This document shows positions 17,843 to 27,228 of a DNA stretch of 64,000 bases, piece after piece (the first letter of the stretch is position 1; each line of letters begins with the position of its first letter). The DNA is taken from positions 1 through 64,000 of the forward strand of contig CAWAUB010000008.1 of the NCBI GenBank assembly GCA_963785155.1. The letters run 5' to 3'. The DNA is from DASUSH01 sp963785155 (GTDB taxonomy: Bacteria > Actinomycetota > Thermoleophilia > Solirubrobacterales > 70-9). The notes beneath the pieces are model-generated. The model saw only the letters and a program-made list of their open reading frames with translations. It was not told where the DNA came from and searched no databases. A program made the translations under genes and the position numbers.

Positions 17843-18690
17843 ACTGACCAGGAGGCGAACGGCTTACCGGTCAACTCGCGCAGGCGCTCCACCTCCGGCG
17901 CGAGCACCTGGGCCAATTCGTCCCGGAGCCCGGGCGGAAGCTCGGGGCGTTCCACGCGGTCCGACAGGAGCCGGGTCAACGGTTTGGTGATCGGCGCCCG
18001 CACCTTGCGTGGCACACGGGCATTGACGAAATGGGCGAGGCGCGTTTCCTTGAGCCGCTCGCCGGCACGGCTGAAGCGGACCTGATCGCGCTTGGTGTTC
18101 ACCAGCTCGTCGAAGCGCGGCGAGTCGAAAGATTCGTCGACTTCCAGGAACCGGAACGCTTCTCGCAGCGTGCCGCGGCGGTCGCCGAGCATGTCGGCGT
18201 GGTCGAGTACGAGCATCCGGTCGGCCGGGAAAACCTTCAGATATTCCTCGACCTGCGTCGCGTATCTGCTCATGCACAAATAGGGAGTGGCCGGGTCGTC
18301 GCCATTGGTCAGCCCACTGCGCACCGCATCTTCGAGCGTTCGTGCTTCCTTGCCCAGGGCCACGTGCTGGGAGTACTGCGCGACGATCCGATCGATCGGA
18401 TCGCGCACGACGTAGATCGTCTTGGTGTCGGGGATCAGTTCCTGGACGCGTTGCGGCACGTCCCTTTCGACCGGATAGGCCGAATAACTCGGCGACGATT
18501 CGCCCCGGACCGGCGCGGGCTTCGGGAACAGCGACTCGTACCACTCGATGCGCTCCCGCCAGTTGTCGCGCTGGAAGAAAAAGGGATCCTTCGGGTACGA
18601 CATGAAGATGTCGGGGTGCTGATCGAGGTAGTAGTGGAGGCTCGTCGTCCCTGACTTGCCGGCTCCGATGACGAGCAGGTTGGGGAGCAT
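17839..18690 (-). CDS. Sulfotransferase (heparan-sulfate/NodH-like)
   Basis: A 283-residue PAPS-dependent sulfotransferase. The 5'-phosphosulfate loop GAGKSGTTSL starts at residue 9 and the 3'-phosphate site is VRDPIDRIVAQYSQH (about residue 94). GESSPSY between them is typical of carbohydrate sulfotransferases. ATG 18690 begins right at the first strand. It lies 11 bases after a methyltransferase stop and overlaps the following acetyltransferase by 4 bases, so one transcript (19514-17249) encodes methyl, sulfate and acyl decoration. Confidence 0.88.
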   Translation of the reverse strand: MLPNLLVIGAGKSGTTSLHYYLDQHPDIFMSYPKDPFFFQRDNWRERIEWYESLFPKPAPVRGESSPSYSAYPVERDVPQRVQELIPDTKTIYVVRDPIDRIVAQYSQHVALGKEARTLEDAVRSGLTNGDDPATPYLCMSRYATQVEEYLKVFPADRMLVLDHADMLGDRRGTLREAFRFLEVDESFDSPRFDELVNTKRDQVRFSRAGERLKETRLAHFVNARVPRKVRAPITKPLTRLLSDRVERPELPPGLRDELAQVLAPEVERLRELTGKPFASWSV

Positions 18691-18701
18691 CGGTCAGCGG
18701 C

Positions 18702-19514
18702 TCAGGACGGCTGCGAATCGCCGATCGGCTCGAGCTCGGCGAGAAGGGCGGCATGCGGAACGCCGCGCCCCCCGGTGAGCACGCGCCGGGCGATCGAGCC
18801 GTCTCCGGTTCCTGCCTCGGGATGACCGGGTCCGAAGGGGATCGAGTACGGGCGCGTCGTCTCGACGATGTTGAACCCGGCGCTCGCGACCAGCGCTCTA
18901 TGCCCGGCTGAATTCGTGATCCACCATTGGCAGGCCTGGCCCCTGCGGTAGCGCGCTGAAGGCGTGCGGCGTCGCAGGACGGTCAGCCCGAGATCGATCT
19001 GCTCGGCTGACATCAGCTGCCCGTCGCAAACGCTGCGGATCGCCTCGAGGGCGCGCACCGGATCGCGGAGGTGAAGAAGAAGGCTGCCGCACGTGACGAC
19101 GTCGAACTTGCCCAGGCGTTCCGGCGACAGGTCGTAGACGTTGAGCTCCACCCGCTCGACCTCGGAGCCCATCAGGCGGCTGGCGAGCTTGAACCCAGCC
19201 CCGGGATCGCCTCCGGCGCTCTCCGCCAGCTTCTGGGGGCCGCTCTCGCGATTTCGCAGCGGCCAGTCCCAGCCGGACGGGTCGGCGATGTCCGTAGCGA
19301 CGACCTCCCGCGCTCCGCGCCGCTCCAGCTCGAACGCGATGAACCCGTCGTAGGGGCCTACGTCGAGGCACCGCTTGCCCTCGACGTCCGGCCAGGGCAT
19401 CTTGTCCATGATCGGACGCAGATCGAACCAGCCGGGCGTGACGACGCCATCTCCCAGCTCCATCGTGTGGTACCAGCGCGGGTTGGAGGCAACTGCCGCC
19501 TCGAGAGTCTCCAT
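18702..19514 (-). CDS. SAM-dependent methyltransferase, CmoB/DUF1698-like
   Basis: A 270-residue class I methyltransferase. It shares the WYHTMEL-x-DG-x-VTPGW opening with 1144-1899 and has CLDVGPYDGF as motif I and VVATDIA after strand 2. ATG 19514 was chosen because its METLE start matches the N-terminus of the paralogue and leaves 82 bases before the divergent sulfatase start. It probably methylates a glycan component. The paralogue pair brackets the left half of the cluster. Confidence 0.83.
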   Translation of the reverse strand: METLEAAVASNPRWYHTMELGDGVVTPGWFDLRPIMDKMPWPDVEGKRCLDVGPYDGFIAFELERRGAREVVATDIADPSGWDWPLRNRESGPQKLAESAGGDPGAGFKLASRLMGSEVERVELNVYDLSPERLGKFDVVTCGSLLLHLRDPVRALEAIRSVCDGQLMSAEQIDLGLTVLRRRTPSARYRRGQACQWWITNSAGHRALVASAGFNIVETTRPYSIPFGPGHPEAGTGDGSIARRVLTGGRGVPHAALLAELEPIGDSQPS

Positions 19515-19596
19515 TCGGGAGTTGTAGCCGATCAGCGGATCCGGGCGCGCACGACTGGCTCGCCAGCCAGGTTTGGCGAATACCATCCGGCCCGGG

Positions 19597-21024
19597 ATGC
19601 GGGCCAACGTTTTACTCATCGTCTTCGATACGGCGCGGGCCGACGCGTTTGAGCCTTACGGAGCGGCGGCCGGCGCATCGCCGGCGTTCGCGGATCTCGC
19701 CAGGCGGGGGAGTGCGCACGAGCGCCTCTATTCAAGCGCCTGCTGGACCGTCCCGTCGCACGCCGCGATGTTCACCGGCCTGCTTCCGCGAGCCGCCGGG
19801 CTCGCACGGGCGCCCGGCGGGACGCCACACGGCTGCCGCCCGGCGATGGAGTCGCATCGGGATCGCGTTTTGCCCGAGGTGCTGCGACGCTCGGGCTACC
19901 GCACCGCGGCGATCAGCACCAACCTCTGGATCGTCCCCGAGAGCGGCTTTGCCACGGGGTTCGACGAGTTCGTCACAGTTGATACGCGCCGGCAGGCGAA
20001 GCTCTCTCGCAGCGGACTTCGTGAGCGGGCCACCTGGCTCGCGGAGGGCGTACGCGCCCGCGCCGACGACGGCGCCGCCGAGGCGCGGGCGACTCTCGGA
20101 GAATGGCTCGCCCAGCCACCGGAGCAGCCGTTCTTCTGGTTAGTGAACCTCGTAGAGGCGCATTCTCCGTACCTGCCTCCCAAGCCCTACAACGACCTTG
20201 GACCGCTCGACCGAGCTCGCGCCGCATCCGAGGCGTCCCACTACCTGACGCTGAGTGAGATCTGGCGAGCCTGCGCCGGTGGCTTTGACGTGCCCGACGA
20301 CGCGCTCGAGCGGATGCGGCATCTCTACGCGCGCTCGATCCGCAGGCTGGACGATTGGCTAGCTGATCTCCTCGAGTCCATGGACCAAGCCGGCGTCCTC
20401 GACGAGACTCTCGTCGTCGTCACATCAGACCACGGCGAGAACCTCGGCGAGAACGGCTTGATGGGCCACGCTTTCTCACTTGACGAGCGCCTGATTAGAG
20501 TCCCTTGCGCGGCCGCCGGACCGGGTGCTGAGCGGCTTGCCGACATCGCCGGCCTGCGGGAAATTCCCTCCGCCATCGCGGCGGCGGTAGAGCTCTCCGA
20601 CCACCCTTGGGGGAACGGGTCGGCCGATGGCATCGGCGTCGCCCAGTTCGATGCGCCGATCAGCCCGGACGATCCCCGCGCGCGGATCGCCCTCGACGAA
20701 TGGGGCCTGGGGGACGAGGCCCTGCCCCGAATCACCACGGACTTCGCCTGCGCGACCGACGGCCGGTACAAGCTCGTGCGCGGCGGCCCCAAGGGAAGTC
20801 CCCAGATCCACGAAGAGGTGTTCGACCTGCGATCGGATCCGCTCGAGTCGCGGCCGCTTTCGGTCGATTCCCTGCCGGACCCGGCCGTCGTCGATCGCCT
20901 CCGTGCGGCACTCGATGCGTCTGACGGCGAGGCCCCGTCCGGGCTCGCCGCAGTTGATGTCGAGATCCCGGACTCGGAGCGCGAAGCGCTCGAGGAGCGG
21001 ATGCGGTTGCTCGGATACCTCTGA
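19597..21024 (+). CDS. Alkaline-phosphatase-superfamily hydrolase/transferase (sulfatase fold)
   Basis: A 475-residue cytoplasmic-looking protein with no signal peptide. The fold starts at once: VLLIVFDTARAD supplies the metal aspartate, CWTVPSHAAMFTG the nucleophile loop, and SDHGENLGENG (Asp278, His279) the second metal site. At the position where true sulfatases have Cys or Ser (C/S-x-P-S-R) this protein has Thr51 (T-V-P-S-H), as in phosphoglycerol and phosphoethanolamine transferases. It may therefore act on a phosphodiester rather than a sulfate ester. It lies 3 bases before the flippase, so the two are co-transcribed. Confidence 0.82.
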   Translation: MRANVLLIVFDTARADAFEPYGAAAGASPAFADLARRGSAHERLYSSACWTVPSHAAMFTGLLPRAAGLARAPGGTPHGCRPAMESHRDRVLPEVLRRSGYRTAAISTNLWIVPESGFATGFDEFVTVDTRRQAKLSRSGLRERATWLAEGVRARADDGAAEARATLGEWLAQPPEQPFFWLVNLVEAHSPYLPPKPYNDLGPLDRARAASEASHYLTLSEIWRACAGGFDVPDDALERMRHLYARSIRRLDDWLADLLESMDQAGVLDETLVVVTSDHGENLGENGLMGHAFSLDERLIRVPCAAAGPGAERLADIAGLREIPSAIAAAVELSDHPWGNGSADGIGVAQFDAPISPDDPRARIALDEWGLGDEALPRITTDFACATDGRYKLVRGGPKGSPQIHEEVFDLRSDPLESRPLSVDSLPDPAVVDRLRAALDASDGEAPSGLAAVDVEIPDSEREALEERMRLLGYL

Positions 21025-21027
21025 TCG

Positions 21028-22572
21028 ATGGCTGCCGGACCGTCGCTACCTGATCCTGCGGATCCGGCCGCCGATGTCGAAGTCGGTGACGGCCTCCGAA
21101 CTCAGACTGCGAGAGGGGTCCTCGTCAACTCTGGATTTCGCGTCGCCCTCGCAGGCATGGGCCTGTTTCGCAACGTTGCGATCGCGGCCCTCATCTCAGC
21201 GTCCGTCTACGGACTATGGGCACTGATCCTGTCAACGTTGATCACGCTGGTCTTCCTCAAGCAGATCGGACTAGCGGACAAGTTCATCCAGCAGCGCGAG
21301 GACGATCAGGCCGCGGCGTTTCAAAAGGCGTTCACGCTCGAGTTCGTCTACTCGATGATCTTTTTCGGGTTCGTCGTCGTCGCAATGCCGATCTATGCGC
21401 TCGTCATCTACGACAGGCCGGAGATCCTGTGGCCTGCCCTCGTCCTTTCCCTCACGTTGATCGGCACCGCCTTTCAGGCGCCCGCCTGGATCTTCTACCG
21501 TCGCCTCGACTACTTCCGCCAGCGCACCATCGAGTCCGTCGATCCGGCTGTCTCGACCGTCGCAATGCTCGGGCTCCTTGCGGCCGGCATGGGCATCTGG
21601 GGACTCGCGATCGGCGCAGTGGTCGGTAGCTTTGCCGGCGCCTCTGTGGCGCTCAAGGCGAACCCATATCCGCTGCGGTTCCGCTGGGATCGGGGAGCCC
21701 TTAGGGAATACTTCCGCTTCTCCTGGCCACTTTTCGTAGGCGGATTCGGCAGCCTCCTCGTGGTGCAGGCCACGCTCATCATCGGCAACGCGGCGCTCGG
21801 GCTCGCGGCGGTCGGCGCGATCGGGCTCGCGACGAATTTTTCGCGCTTCTCGAGCTCGATCGAGCAGCTCCTCAATTTGACGATCTATCCCGCTGTATGC
21901 GCGGTCCAGGAAAGAAAAGAAGTCTTGGTCGAGGTCCTGGTCAAATCGAATCGCTTGGGCCTCATGTGGGCGCTGCCATTTGGCTTTGCGCTGACACTGT
22001 TCGCGGGGGATCTCGTCCAATTCGTGCTCGGCTCGACCTGGGACGAGGCCATACCCCTGATCCGGATCTTCGGCCTCATCTTCGCCTTCGGGACGATTGC
22101 TTTTGCGTGGGGGATTTTCTATCGGGCGCGGGACAACACTCGCCCGATCGCTGTTACCGGTGTGGCATCGGTCGTCTCCTTCTTTGCCATCACCGTGCCG
22201 CTCATGCTCACCGAGGGAGTCATCGGATACGGAATCGGTATGGCGGCCACGACACTCATCCAGCTCTGCCTACGCGGTTACTTCCTGGCCCGTCTCTTCC
22301 GAGGATTCAATCTGATTGCGCACGCAGCGCGGTCGCTCGCGGCAATCGTTCCGGCGACGGCCGGCGTGCTTGTCGTTCGACTGATCGAGGGGGACGTGAC
22401 GCGTACGTTGGGCCTGGCGATCCTGGAGGTCGCGCTCTACGCGCTGGTTGTGATCGCGACAACGTATGCCCTCGAACGCCGGTTGATCCATGAAGTATTC
22501 GACTATCTGAAGGGAAAGGTCAGCCCTGACCAGGCTGCGCCGGTGTCGGAGGCAGAGGCGCCGGCGACGTAG
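21028..22572 (+). CDS. Wzx-type polysaccharide flippase
   Basis: A 514-residue membrane protein with about 12-14 hydrophobic segments and short polar loops, matching the MOP/MATE-like oligosaccharide exporters (polysaccharide biosynthesis protein family). The GVLVNSGFRV start, the LADKFIQQRED loop after TM2 and the pairs of charged loops are as expected. It moves the lipid-linked repeat unit across the membrane. ATG 21028 follows the sulfatase-fold gene by 3 bases. Its 3' end overlaps the convergent PMT-like gene by 53 bases. Confidence 0.9.
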   Translation: MAAGPSLPDPADPAADVEVGDGLRTQTARGVLVNSGFRVALAGMGLFRNVAIAALISASVYGLWALILSTLITLVFLKQIGLADKFIQQREDDQAAAFQKAFTLEFVYSMIFFGFVVVAMPIYALVIYDRPEILWPALVLSLTLIGTAFQAPAWIFYRRLDYFRQRTIESVDPAVSTVAMLGLLAAGMGIWGLAIGAVVGSFAGASVALKANPYPLRFRWDRGALREYFRFSWPLFVGGFGSLLVVQATLIIGNAALGLAAVGAIGLATNFSRFSSSIEQLLNLTIYPAVCAVQERKEVLVEVLVKSNRLGLMWALPFGFALTLFAGDLVQFVLGSTWDEAIPLIRIFGLIFAFGTIAFAWGIFYRARDNTRPIAVTGVASVVSFFAITVPLMLTEGVIGYGIGMAATTLIQLCLRGYFLARLFRGFNLIAHAARSLAAIVPATAGVLVVRLIEGDVTRTLGLAILEVALYALVVIATTYALERRLIHEVFDYLKGKVSPDQAAPVSEAEAPAT

Positions 22573-23830
22573 TCGCCCTCGCCACCAGCGAGGAGGCGAG
22601 GATCACGATCACGGGCTCGAGCGGCGCCCGGTAGCGAGTGCCCGAGACGATCGTGAACGCGAGCGTCGCGACGATCGCCATCGCAAGGATGGGGGCGACG
22701 ATCTCACGGCGGTGCCTGATCCTCCAAAGCCCGACGACCGCGAGCACCAACAGGGCGTAGTACATCGCAAGGCCGATCCCGCGGACCAGCTCCGAACGGC
22801 CCTGGAAGGCGACTTCATCGAGGGCCTGGCTGGGCGGCCGGATGTCCCAGAAGCGGGTGACCCCGTTCCAGAAGATCGCCTTGGGTACCGAGTCCGGGTG
22901 GTCCTTGATGTAGTCGAACGCGGCGTCCTGGAGACTCGAGCGGAACTCCGACTCCTTGGTCGGCCGCGAGAGATCGACGTACTCCTCGAGCCCAGCGGGG
23001 CTCGCACGCCACGCGTAGGGGCGATCGGGGTCGTTGGCCGCCTCGTCGTTGAATGTCCCGTAGACCGCGGCGTCCTGAACCGAGATCGGGATGAAGCCGA
23101 CGGAATCCGTAAGCGTGTTCCGGAGCGTCCATGGGGCGACGATGAGCGCAGCGATGGCTCCGGCGAGGACAGTCAGCGCGAGGCCCCGGCGCCACCCGTC
23201 GGCCACGATCCAGGCAACGGCCACCCCCGCGAGAAGGAAGAACGCGGTCGGCCGGACGAGGAAGTTGATGCCGAGCAACGCGCCCACCGCGACCACCAAA
23301 CCAGCGGTGGGAGGCCGGTCGAGAACCAACAGCAGAATGGCGAGCGCAAGCGGCACGGCGAGCGCCTCGGGGAAAAGGAGGCCGTAGTACTCGAAGGCGA
23401 GCGGGAAGAGGGCGACGACGAACGCCGAGGCGATCGCCACTCGTGGATCGAACAGGCGGCGGGCGAGTGCCCAGGTGAGAAACACGGTGACGGGGGCGAG
23501 CAGCGACTGGACCAGCTCGACCCGCAACGGCGATTCGCCGAGGATCGTGTACCAGAACCCCACCCATGCGGGATAGCCCGGCGCCTTCCACGCCGACGGG
23601 TGCGGGATCTCGAACGGAGTCGTTGACCACCAGAGCTTGCCGTCGGCGAAGAAGGTGCCGTAGGCGTGGTAGTCGGTCTCGTCGCCGGCGAGCGCGTGAT
23701 CTCGGGTCGCCATGACATACGCGAGCACCGCGGCGAACCCGAGCGCCATCGCGGCGCCCAGCAGGTAGCGCTCGCGGCGCGGGATGGCGCCGATCGCGCC
23801 GCGAACTCGAGTCCCCCAATCCGAAATCAC
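22520..23830 (-). CDS. PMT/ArnT-like membrane glycosyltransferase (GT39/GT83 type)
   Basis: A 436-residue polytopic protein. Its first extracytoplasmic loop has AGDETDYHAYG, the acidic D/E pair used to bind a polyprenyl-phosphate sugar, and FEIPHPSAWKAPGYP follows as in ArnT and related enzymes. About ten membrane spans follow, plus a soluble loop with DDRPYAW-like polar residues. It transfers a sugar from a lipid carrier on the outer face of the membrane. The GTG at 23830 and the GTG of the divergent gene at 23833 are only 2 bases apart, so one of these starts may really lie further in. Confidence 0.84.
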   Translation of the reverse strand: MISDWGTRVRGAIGAIPRRERYLLGAAMALGFAAVLAYVMATRDHALAGDETDYHAYGTFFADGKLWWSTTPFEIPHPSAWKAPGYPAWVGFWYTILGESPLRVELVQSLLAPVTVFLTWALARRLFDPRVAIASAFVVALFPLAFEYYGLLFPEALAVPLALAILLLVLDRPPTAGLVVAVGALLGINFLVRPTAFFLLAGVAVAWIVADGWRRGLALTVLAGAIAALIVAPWTLRNTLTDSVGFIPISVQDAAVYGTFNDEAANDPDRPYAWRASPAGLEEYVDLSRPTKESEFRSSLQDAAFDYIKDHPDSVPKAIFWNGVTRFWDIRPPSQALDEVAFQGRSELVRGIGLAMYYALLVLAVVGLWRIRHRREIVAPILAMAIVATLAFTIVSGTRYRAPLEPVIVILASSLVARATTSPAPLPPTPAQPGQG

Positions 23831-23832
23831 AA

Positions 23833-25101
23833 GTGGCGGGCGACCCTAACCGATCGAGTAGCCTGCCCGGCCCAGTGCTTCGAGGGGGAGAACGGGCGAA
23901 GGCGGGCGATCCCGAGCCGTCGAGTGCTCCGGCGGGCGGCGGCACGGTCGAGCAGGCAGGGGAGCTTCGATCGGCACGCGTCGAGTCACTCCGCGCTCTC
24001 GCCGCACTCGGCGTCTTGATCGGGCACGTCTACGGAACCACCCAGGGTTACGACCCGCTCCAGATCCTCGGTTCGTACGGGGACAGGTTCCTGCTCGGCG
24101 GCGGATTCGGCGTGTACCTGTTCTTTGCCCTCTCCGGCTACCTCATCTACTGGCCGTTCGCGCGCCGGGACTTCGGGGGCGGGGCTTCGATGGACCTGAA
24201 GCGCTACGGGCTGAATCGCGCCGTCCGGATTCTGCCGCTCTACTGGGTCTCGGTCATCGTTGTTCTTCTGTGGCAGGCCGACGGCGGAACGTTCTCCGAG
24301 TGGTGGCGTTTCATGTTTCTGGCCGAGAACTACTTCCACGAGACGGTCGGCCAGATCAACGGGGTTCTCTGGTCGGTGGTCGTCGAGGTCTGGTTCTACG
24401 CGACCCTGCCGATGATCGCGTGGGGAATCTCGAGGATCGCGGGGGGCTCGCGGCGTCGCGCGGCGCTGGCGATCGCGGGGCTCGGCGTGGCTAGCTTCCT
24501 GGTCTGGTACCTCCAGGTCGTCCAGTACCCGCAAGATCAGATCTGGCGCCACCAGTACGTGACAACGTTCTTTTTCTTCACCGGCGGGATGCTCCTCGCG
24601 ATCCTGCGCACCGCATGGCAGCAGGCCCTCCCAGACTGGCTGCGCGGGCCGATCGCGAACCGCGACATCTGGCTCCTGGCCGCGATCCCGTTCTGGCTCG
24701 TGATCGTGTGGCGCTACCAATACACCTGGCTCTCGGTCGTCCCGAGCACCTTGATGGTCGGAGCGTGTGTGCTGCCGCTGCGCGACGGGATTCTGGTCCG
24801 GGCGCTTGACTGGAGGGTGCTCGCGTTGGTCGGCGTCGCCTCCTACAGCCTCTACATCTGGCACGTCCCGGTGCTCAACGAGCTGTTCACGATGTCCTGG
24901 GTCCCGAGCGGGGTCGCGGGCTTCGCCATCGTCGCGATCCCGATCTGTCTGGCCATAGCCGCAGTCAGCTATCTGGTGATCGAGCGGCCTTTCCTGCGCC
25001 TGCGCCGCCGCTGGTCGTCGGCGTCTGCCGAAACTGAGGACCGAGGAGACGATCGAGCGCCGCGATCGTCCGAGCCGTCTCCCGGTGCAGCACGGCCGTG
25101 A
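23833..25101 (+). CDS. Acyltransferase 3 family protein (OafA/YrhL-like)
   Basis: A 422-residue membrane O-acyltransferase. RVESLRALAALGVLIGH carries the essential Arg and His, followed by GVYLFFALSGYLI and the RAVRILPLYW motif, all standard for family PF01757. About ten membrane spans follow. It should acetylate or succinylate the polymer at the membrane. Start is GTG 23833, with a second in-frame GTG at 23875. The last 137 bases overlap the convergent HAD gene; that tail (after IERPFLRLRRRW) is charged and probably not part of the fold. Confidence 0.88.
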   Translation: MAGDPNRSSSLPGPVLRGGERAKAGDPEPSSAPAGGGTVEQAGELRSARVESLRALAALGVLIGHVYGTTQGYDPLQILGSYGDRFLLGGGFGVYLFFALSGYLIYWPFARRDFGGGASMDLKRYGLNRAVRILPLYWVSVIVVLLWQADGGTFSEWWRFMFLAENYFHETVGQINGVLWSVVVEVWFYATLPMIAWGISRIAGGSRRRAALAIAGLGVASFLVWYLQVVQYPQDQIWRHQYVTTFFFFTGGMLLAILRTAWQQALPDWLRGPIANRDIWLLAAIPFWLVIVWRYQYTWLSVVPSTLMVGACVLPLRDGILVRALDWRVLALVGVASYSLYIWHVPVLNELFTMSWVPSGVAGFAIVAIPICLAIAAVSYLVIERPFLRLRRRWSSASAETEDRGDDRAPRSSEPSPGAARP

Positions 25102-25648
25102 TGCCGACCGCCTCGGCGCCTTCGCAGTTCTCGCGCAGGTCGTCTACGAAGACCGCCTCGCTCGGCTCGACCTTTAGCCGCTCGCACGCGAGCAGGTAGA
25201 TCTCAGGCTCCGGCTTGTGGAGCCCCACGTCGCCGGAGATGACGACCGCGTCGAAGAGGTTCTCGATCAGCTCGTCGTCGTAGATCGTCCGGCCCCAGGA
25301 GTTCGAGATCAGACCGGTCGGCAGGCCGCCGTCGTGCGCCGCGCGGACCGCGCCGATCATTTCCTCATCCGGCTCGAGCCCGCCGAAGAGGCGGTCGATC
25401 AGGCCCTCGGCACGATCGGGGATGTCCAGGTGGCCCGCGAACCGGACCTCGAATTCCTCCGGCGGACAGGTGCCGGTTTCGAGCTCTCGGAGGTCCGCAA
25501 GTGCCGCGGGGTCGCTTCGAAACAACTCGCGGACGGCCTCCGGCTCCAGCCCCTCCGCCTCGCAGAACGCTGCGAACGCGGGCCAGATGCTCTTCGTCAG
25601 GACGCCGCCGAAGTCGACGATCAACGCGTTCTTCGTCCCGGTCTCCAT
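24965..25648 (-). CDS. HAD-family hydrolase (phosphatase)
   Basis: A 227-residue haloacid-dehalogenase enzyme. Motif I is LIVDFGGVLT (Asp nucleophile; the usual second Asp is replaced by Gly, as in the epoxide-hydrolase/phosphatase subgroup), motif II ISNSW, motif III GLHKPEPEIY and motif IV FVDDLREN. An alpha-helical cap lies between motifs I and II. ATG 25648 has GGAG close upstream; ATG 25663 is also in frame and would put its start codon on the same CATG as the divergent gene. It is like the HAD domain of ACAD10, and it sits beside the matching phosphotransferase. Confidence 0.86.
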   Translation of the reverse strand: METGTKNALIVDFGGVLTKSIWPAFAAFCEAEGLEPEAVRELFRSDPAALADLRELETGTCPPEEFEVRFAGHLDIPDRAEGLIDRLFGGLEPDEEMIGAVRAAHDGGLPTGLISNSWGRTIYDDELIENLFDAVVISGDVGLHKPEPEIYLLACERLKVEPSEAVFVDDLRENCEGAEAVGITAVLHRETARTIAALDRLLGPQFRQTPTTSGGAGAGKAARSPDS

Positions 25649-25661
25649 ATTCTCCGCAGCC

Positions 25662-26714
25662 ATGGGAGCGGAGGAGGCTACCGAGGCCACGCCTGACGGC
25701 ATTGACCGGGAGCCGGTGGAGCGGTGGTTCGCCGAGAACGTCGGGGGCGCCGCGCCGCCACTTTCCTTCGACCGGATCTCGGGGGGCCGCTCCAACCTGA
25801 CCTTTGGCGTGACGGACGCCGAGGGCTCCAGGTGGGCACTGCGCCGCCCGCCGCTTGGCAAGCGGCTCGGCTCGGCTCACGACATGTCGCGGGAGCACAG
25901 GGTGATCGCGGGCCTGCAGGAGAGTGCGGTGCCCGTGCCTCCGCTAGCCGGGCTCTGCGAGGACGAGGAGGTGAACGGCGCGCCCTTCTACGTCATGGAC
26001 TTCGTCGACGGCCCGATCCTTCGCACCAAGGCGGACGCCGAGGGAGCGTTCGACGTGGAGGAGCGCCACGCGATCGGCCTCCGTGTCGTCGACACGCTCG
26101 TCGACCTGCATGCCGTCGTTCCCGACGAAGCCGGCCTCGGCGAGCTTGGCAAGAAGGAGGACTACGTCGCTCGCCAGCTCCACCGCTGGTCCGGTCAATG
26201 GGAGAAGTCGAAGACACGCGAGCTCGAACTGGTCGAGGACCTTCACCGCCGGCTGGAGTCGAGGATCCCGGAGCAGGGTCCGGCGACGATCGTCCACGGC
26301 GACTACCGACTCGACAACATGATCCTCGGCGGCGACGGCAGCGTGGCCGCGGTCGTCGATTGGGAGCTCTGCACACTTGGCGACCCGCTGGCCGACGTCG
26401 GCCTGCTGATGGTCTACTGGTCCCAGCCGGGCGACGAGTTCGCGCCGCTCTTCGAGGCGCCGACTCTCGCAGAGGGCTTCCCGCTCCGTGACGAGCTCCG
26501 CGACCGCTATGCAGATCGCTCGGGCCGCGACCTCGCCGAGCTCGACTTCTATGTCGCGCTGGGCTACTGGAAGCTGGCGATCATCCTCGAGGGTGTGTTG
26601 GCGCGCTACGCGGCGGGCCAGTACGGAAAGACCGACGAGGGCTTCGAAGAGTTCGCCGGCGTGGTTGTCCGCCTTGCCGAGGCCGCCGATGCGGCCGAGC
26701 GGCGCCTCGACTGA
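25662..26714 (+). CDS. ACAD10/11-like phosphotransferase (APH kinase fold)
   Basis: A 350-residue small-molecule kinase. The N-lobe begins ISGGRSNLTFGV, the catalytic loop is IVHGDYRLDNMIL (Brenner-type H-G-D...N) and the metal-binding Asp is in VVDWELCTLGDP. This is the APH family found fused to acyl-CoA dehydrogenases in animal ACAD10/11, which phosphorylate 4-hydroxy fatty acyl-CoA during degradation. Here the HAD and kinase parts are separate divergent genes, and an acyl-CoA dehydrogenase lies at 32923. The role in hydroxy fatty acid use is inference from those relatives. Starts at ATG 25662. Confidence 0.86.
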   Translation: MGAEEATEATPDGIDREPVERWFAENVGGAAPPLSFDRISGGRSNLTFGVTDAEGSRWALRRPPLGKRLGSAHDMSREHRVIAGLQESAVPVPPLAGLCEDEEVNGAPFYVMDFVDGPILRTKADAEGAFDVEERHAIGLRVVDTLVDLHAVVPDEAGLGELGKKEDYVARQLHRWSGQWEKSKTRELELVEDLHRRLESRIPEQGPATIVHGDYRLDNMILGGDGSVAAVVDWELCTLGDPLADVGLLMVYWSQPGDEFAPLFEAPTLAEGFPLRDELRDRYADRSGRDLAELDFYVALGYWKLAIILEGVLARYAAGQYGKTDEGFEEFAGVVVRLAEAADAAERRLD

Positions 26715-26736
26715 GCCTTCCGCCTATCTTTTCGGT

Positions 26737-27210
26737 ATGGGACGGGCCGGGACGATTGGGGTACTGATCGCCGTGCTGCTTGCCGCTGCGCCGGCAGGAG
26801 CGCTCGCGCAGGGCGGGGGAGAGGCGCCCACCCGTCCGGAATACGTAGCCGAGGCCGACCGCATCTGCGAGGTTCCTTACCGTAAGTCGATCCGGACGTT
26901 CGCGAAGGCGGACGCACTGAAGCGCGACGGCGACTACGTGCGCGGCGGTAAGAAGACGATCCGCTCAGGCAAGTACGCGCTCGAGGCAAACGAACGGCTG
27001 GAGGAGCTCGTGCGACCGTCCGCGGACGCTCGCCTGCTCGGCGTGTGGATCGATATGAACCACGACTCGTTCGATCAGCTCGTCAAAGCAGGGAAGGCGC
27101 TGAAGGCCAAGAAGCCTGGGAAATGGGAGACGCTGGTCGACAGGTCGAGGCACACTGCGCGGCGCGCCAACAAGAAGGTCGTAGGCTTCGGCTTCAACCA
27201 CTGCGCCTGA
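26737..27210 (+). CDS. Small secreted protein, function unknown
   Basis: A 157-residue protein with a clear signal peptide (TIGVLIAVLLAAAPAGALAQ, cleavage near residue 25). The mature part is helical and charged, with two cysteines (one in ADRICEVPY and one in the C-terminal FNHCA) that could pair. It belongs to no family I recognise; short proteins of this shape (EADRIC followed by helices) are common in Solirubrobacterales. The ATG at 26737 was chosen because the preceding frame is arginine-rich and overlaps the kinase gene. Confidence 0.7.
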   Translation: MGRAGTIGVLIAVLLAAAPAGALAQGGGEAPTRPEYVAEADRICEVPYRKSIRTFAKADALKRDGDYVRGGKKTIRSGKYALEANERLEELVRPSADARLLGVWIDMNHDSFDQLVKAGKALKAKKPGKWETLVDRSRHTARRANKKVVGFGFNHCA

Positions 27211-27228
27211 AGCGACATACTGCCGCGG

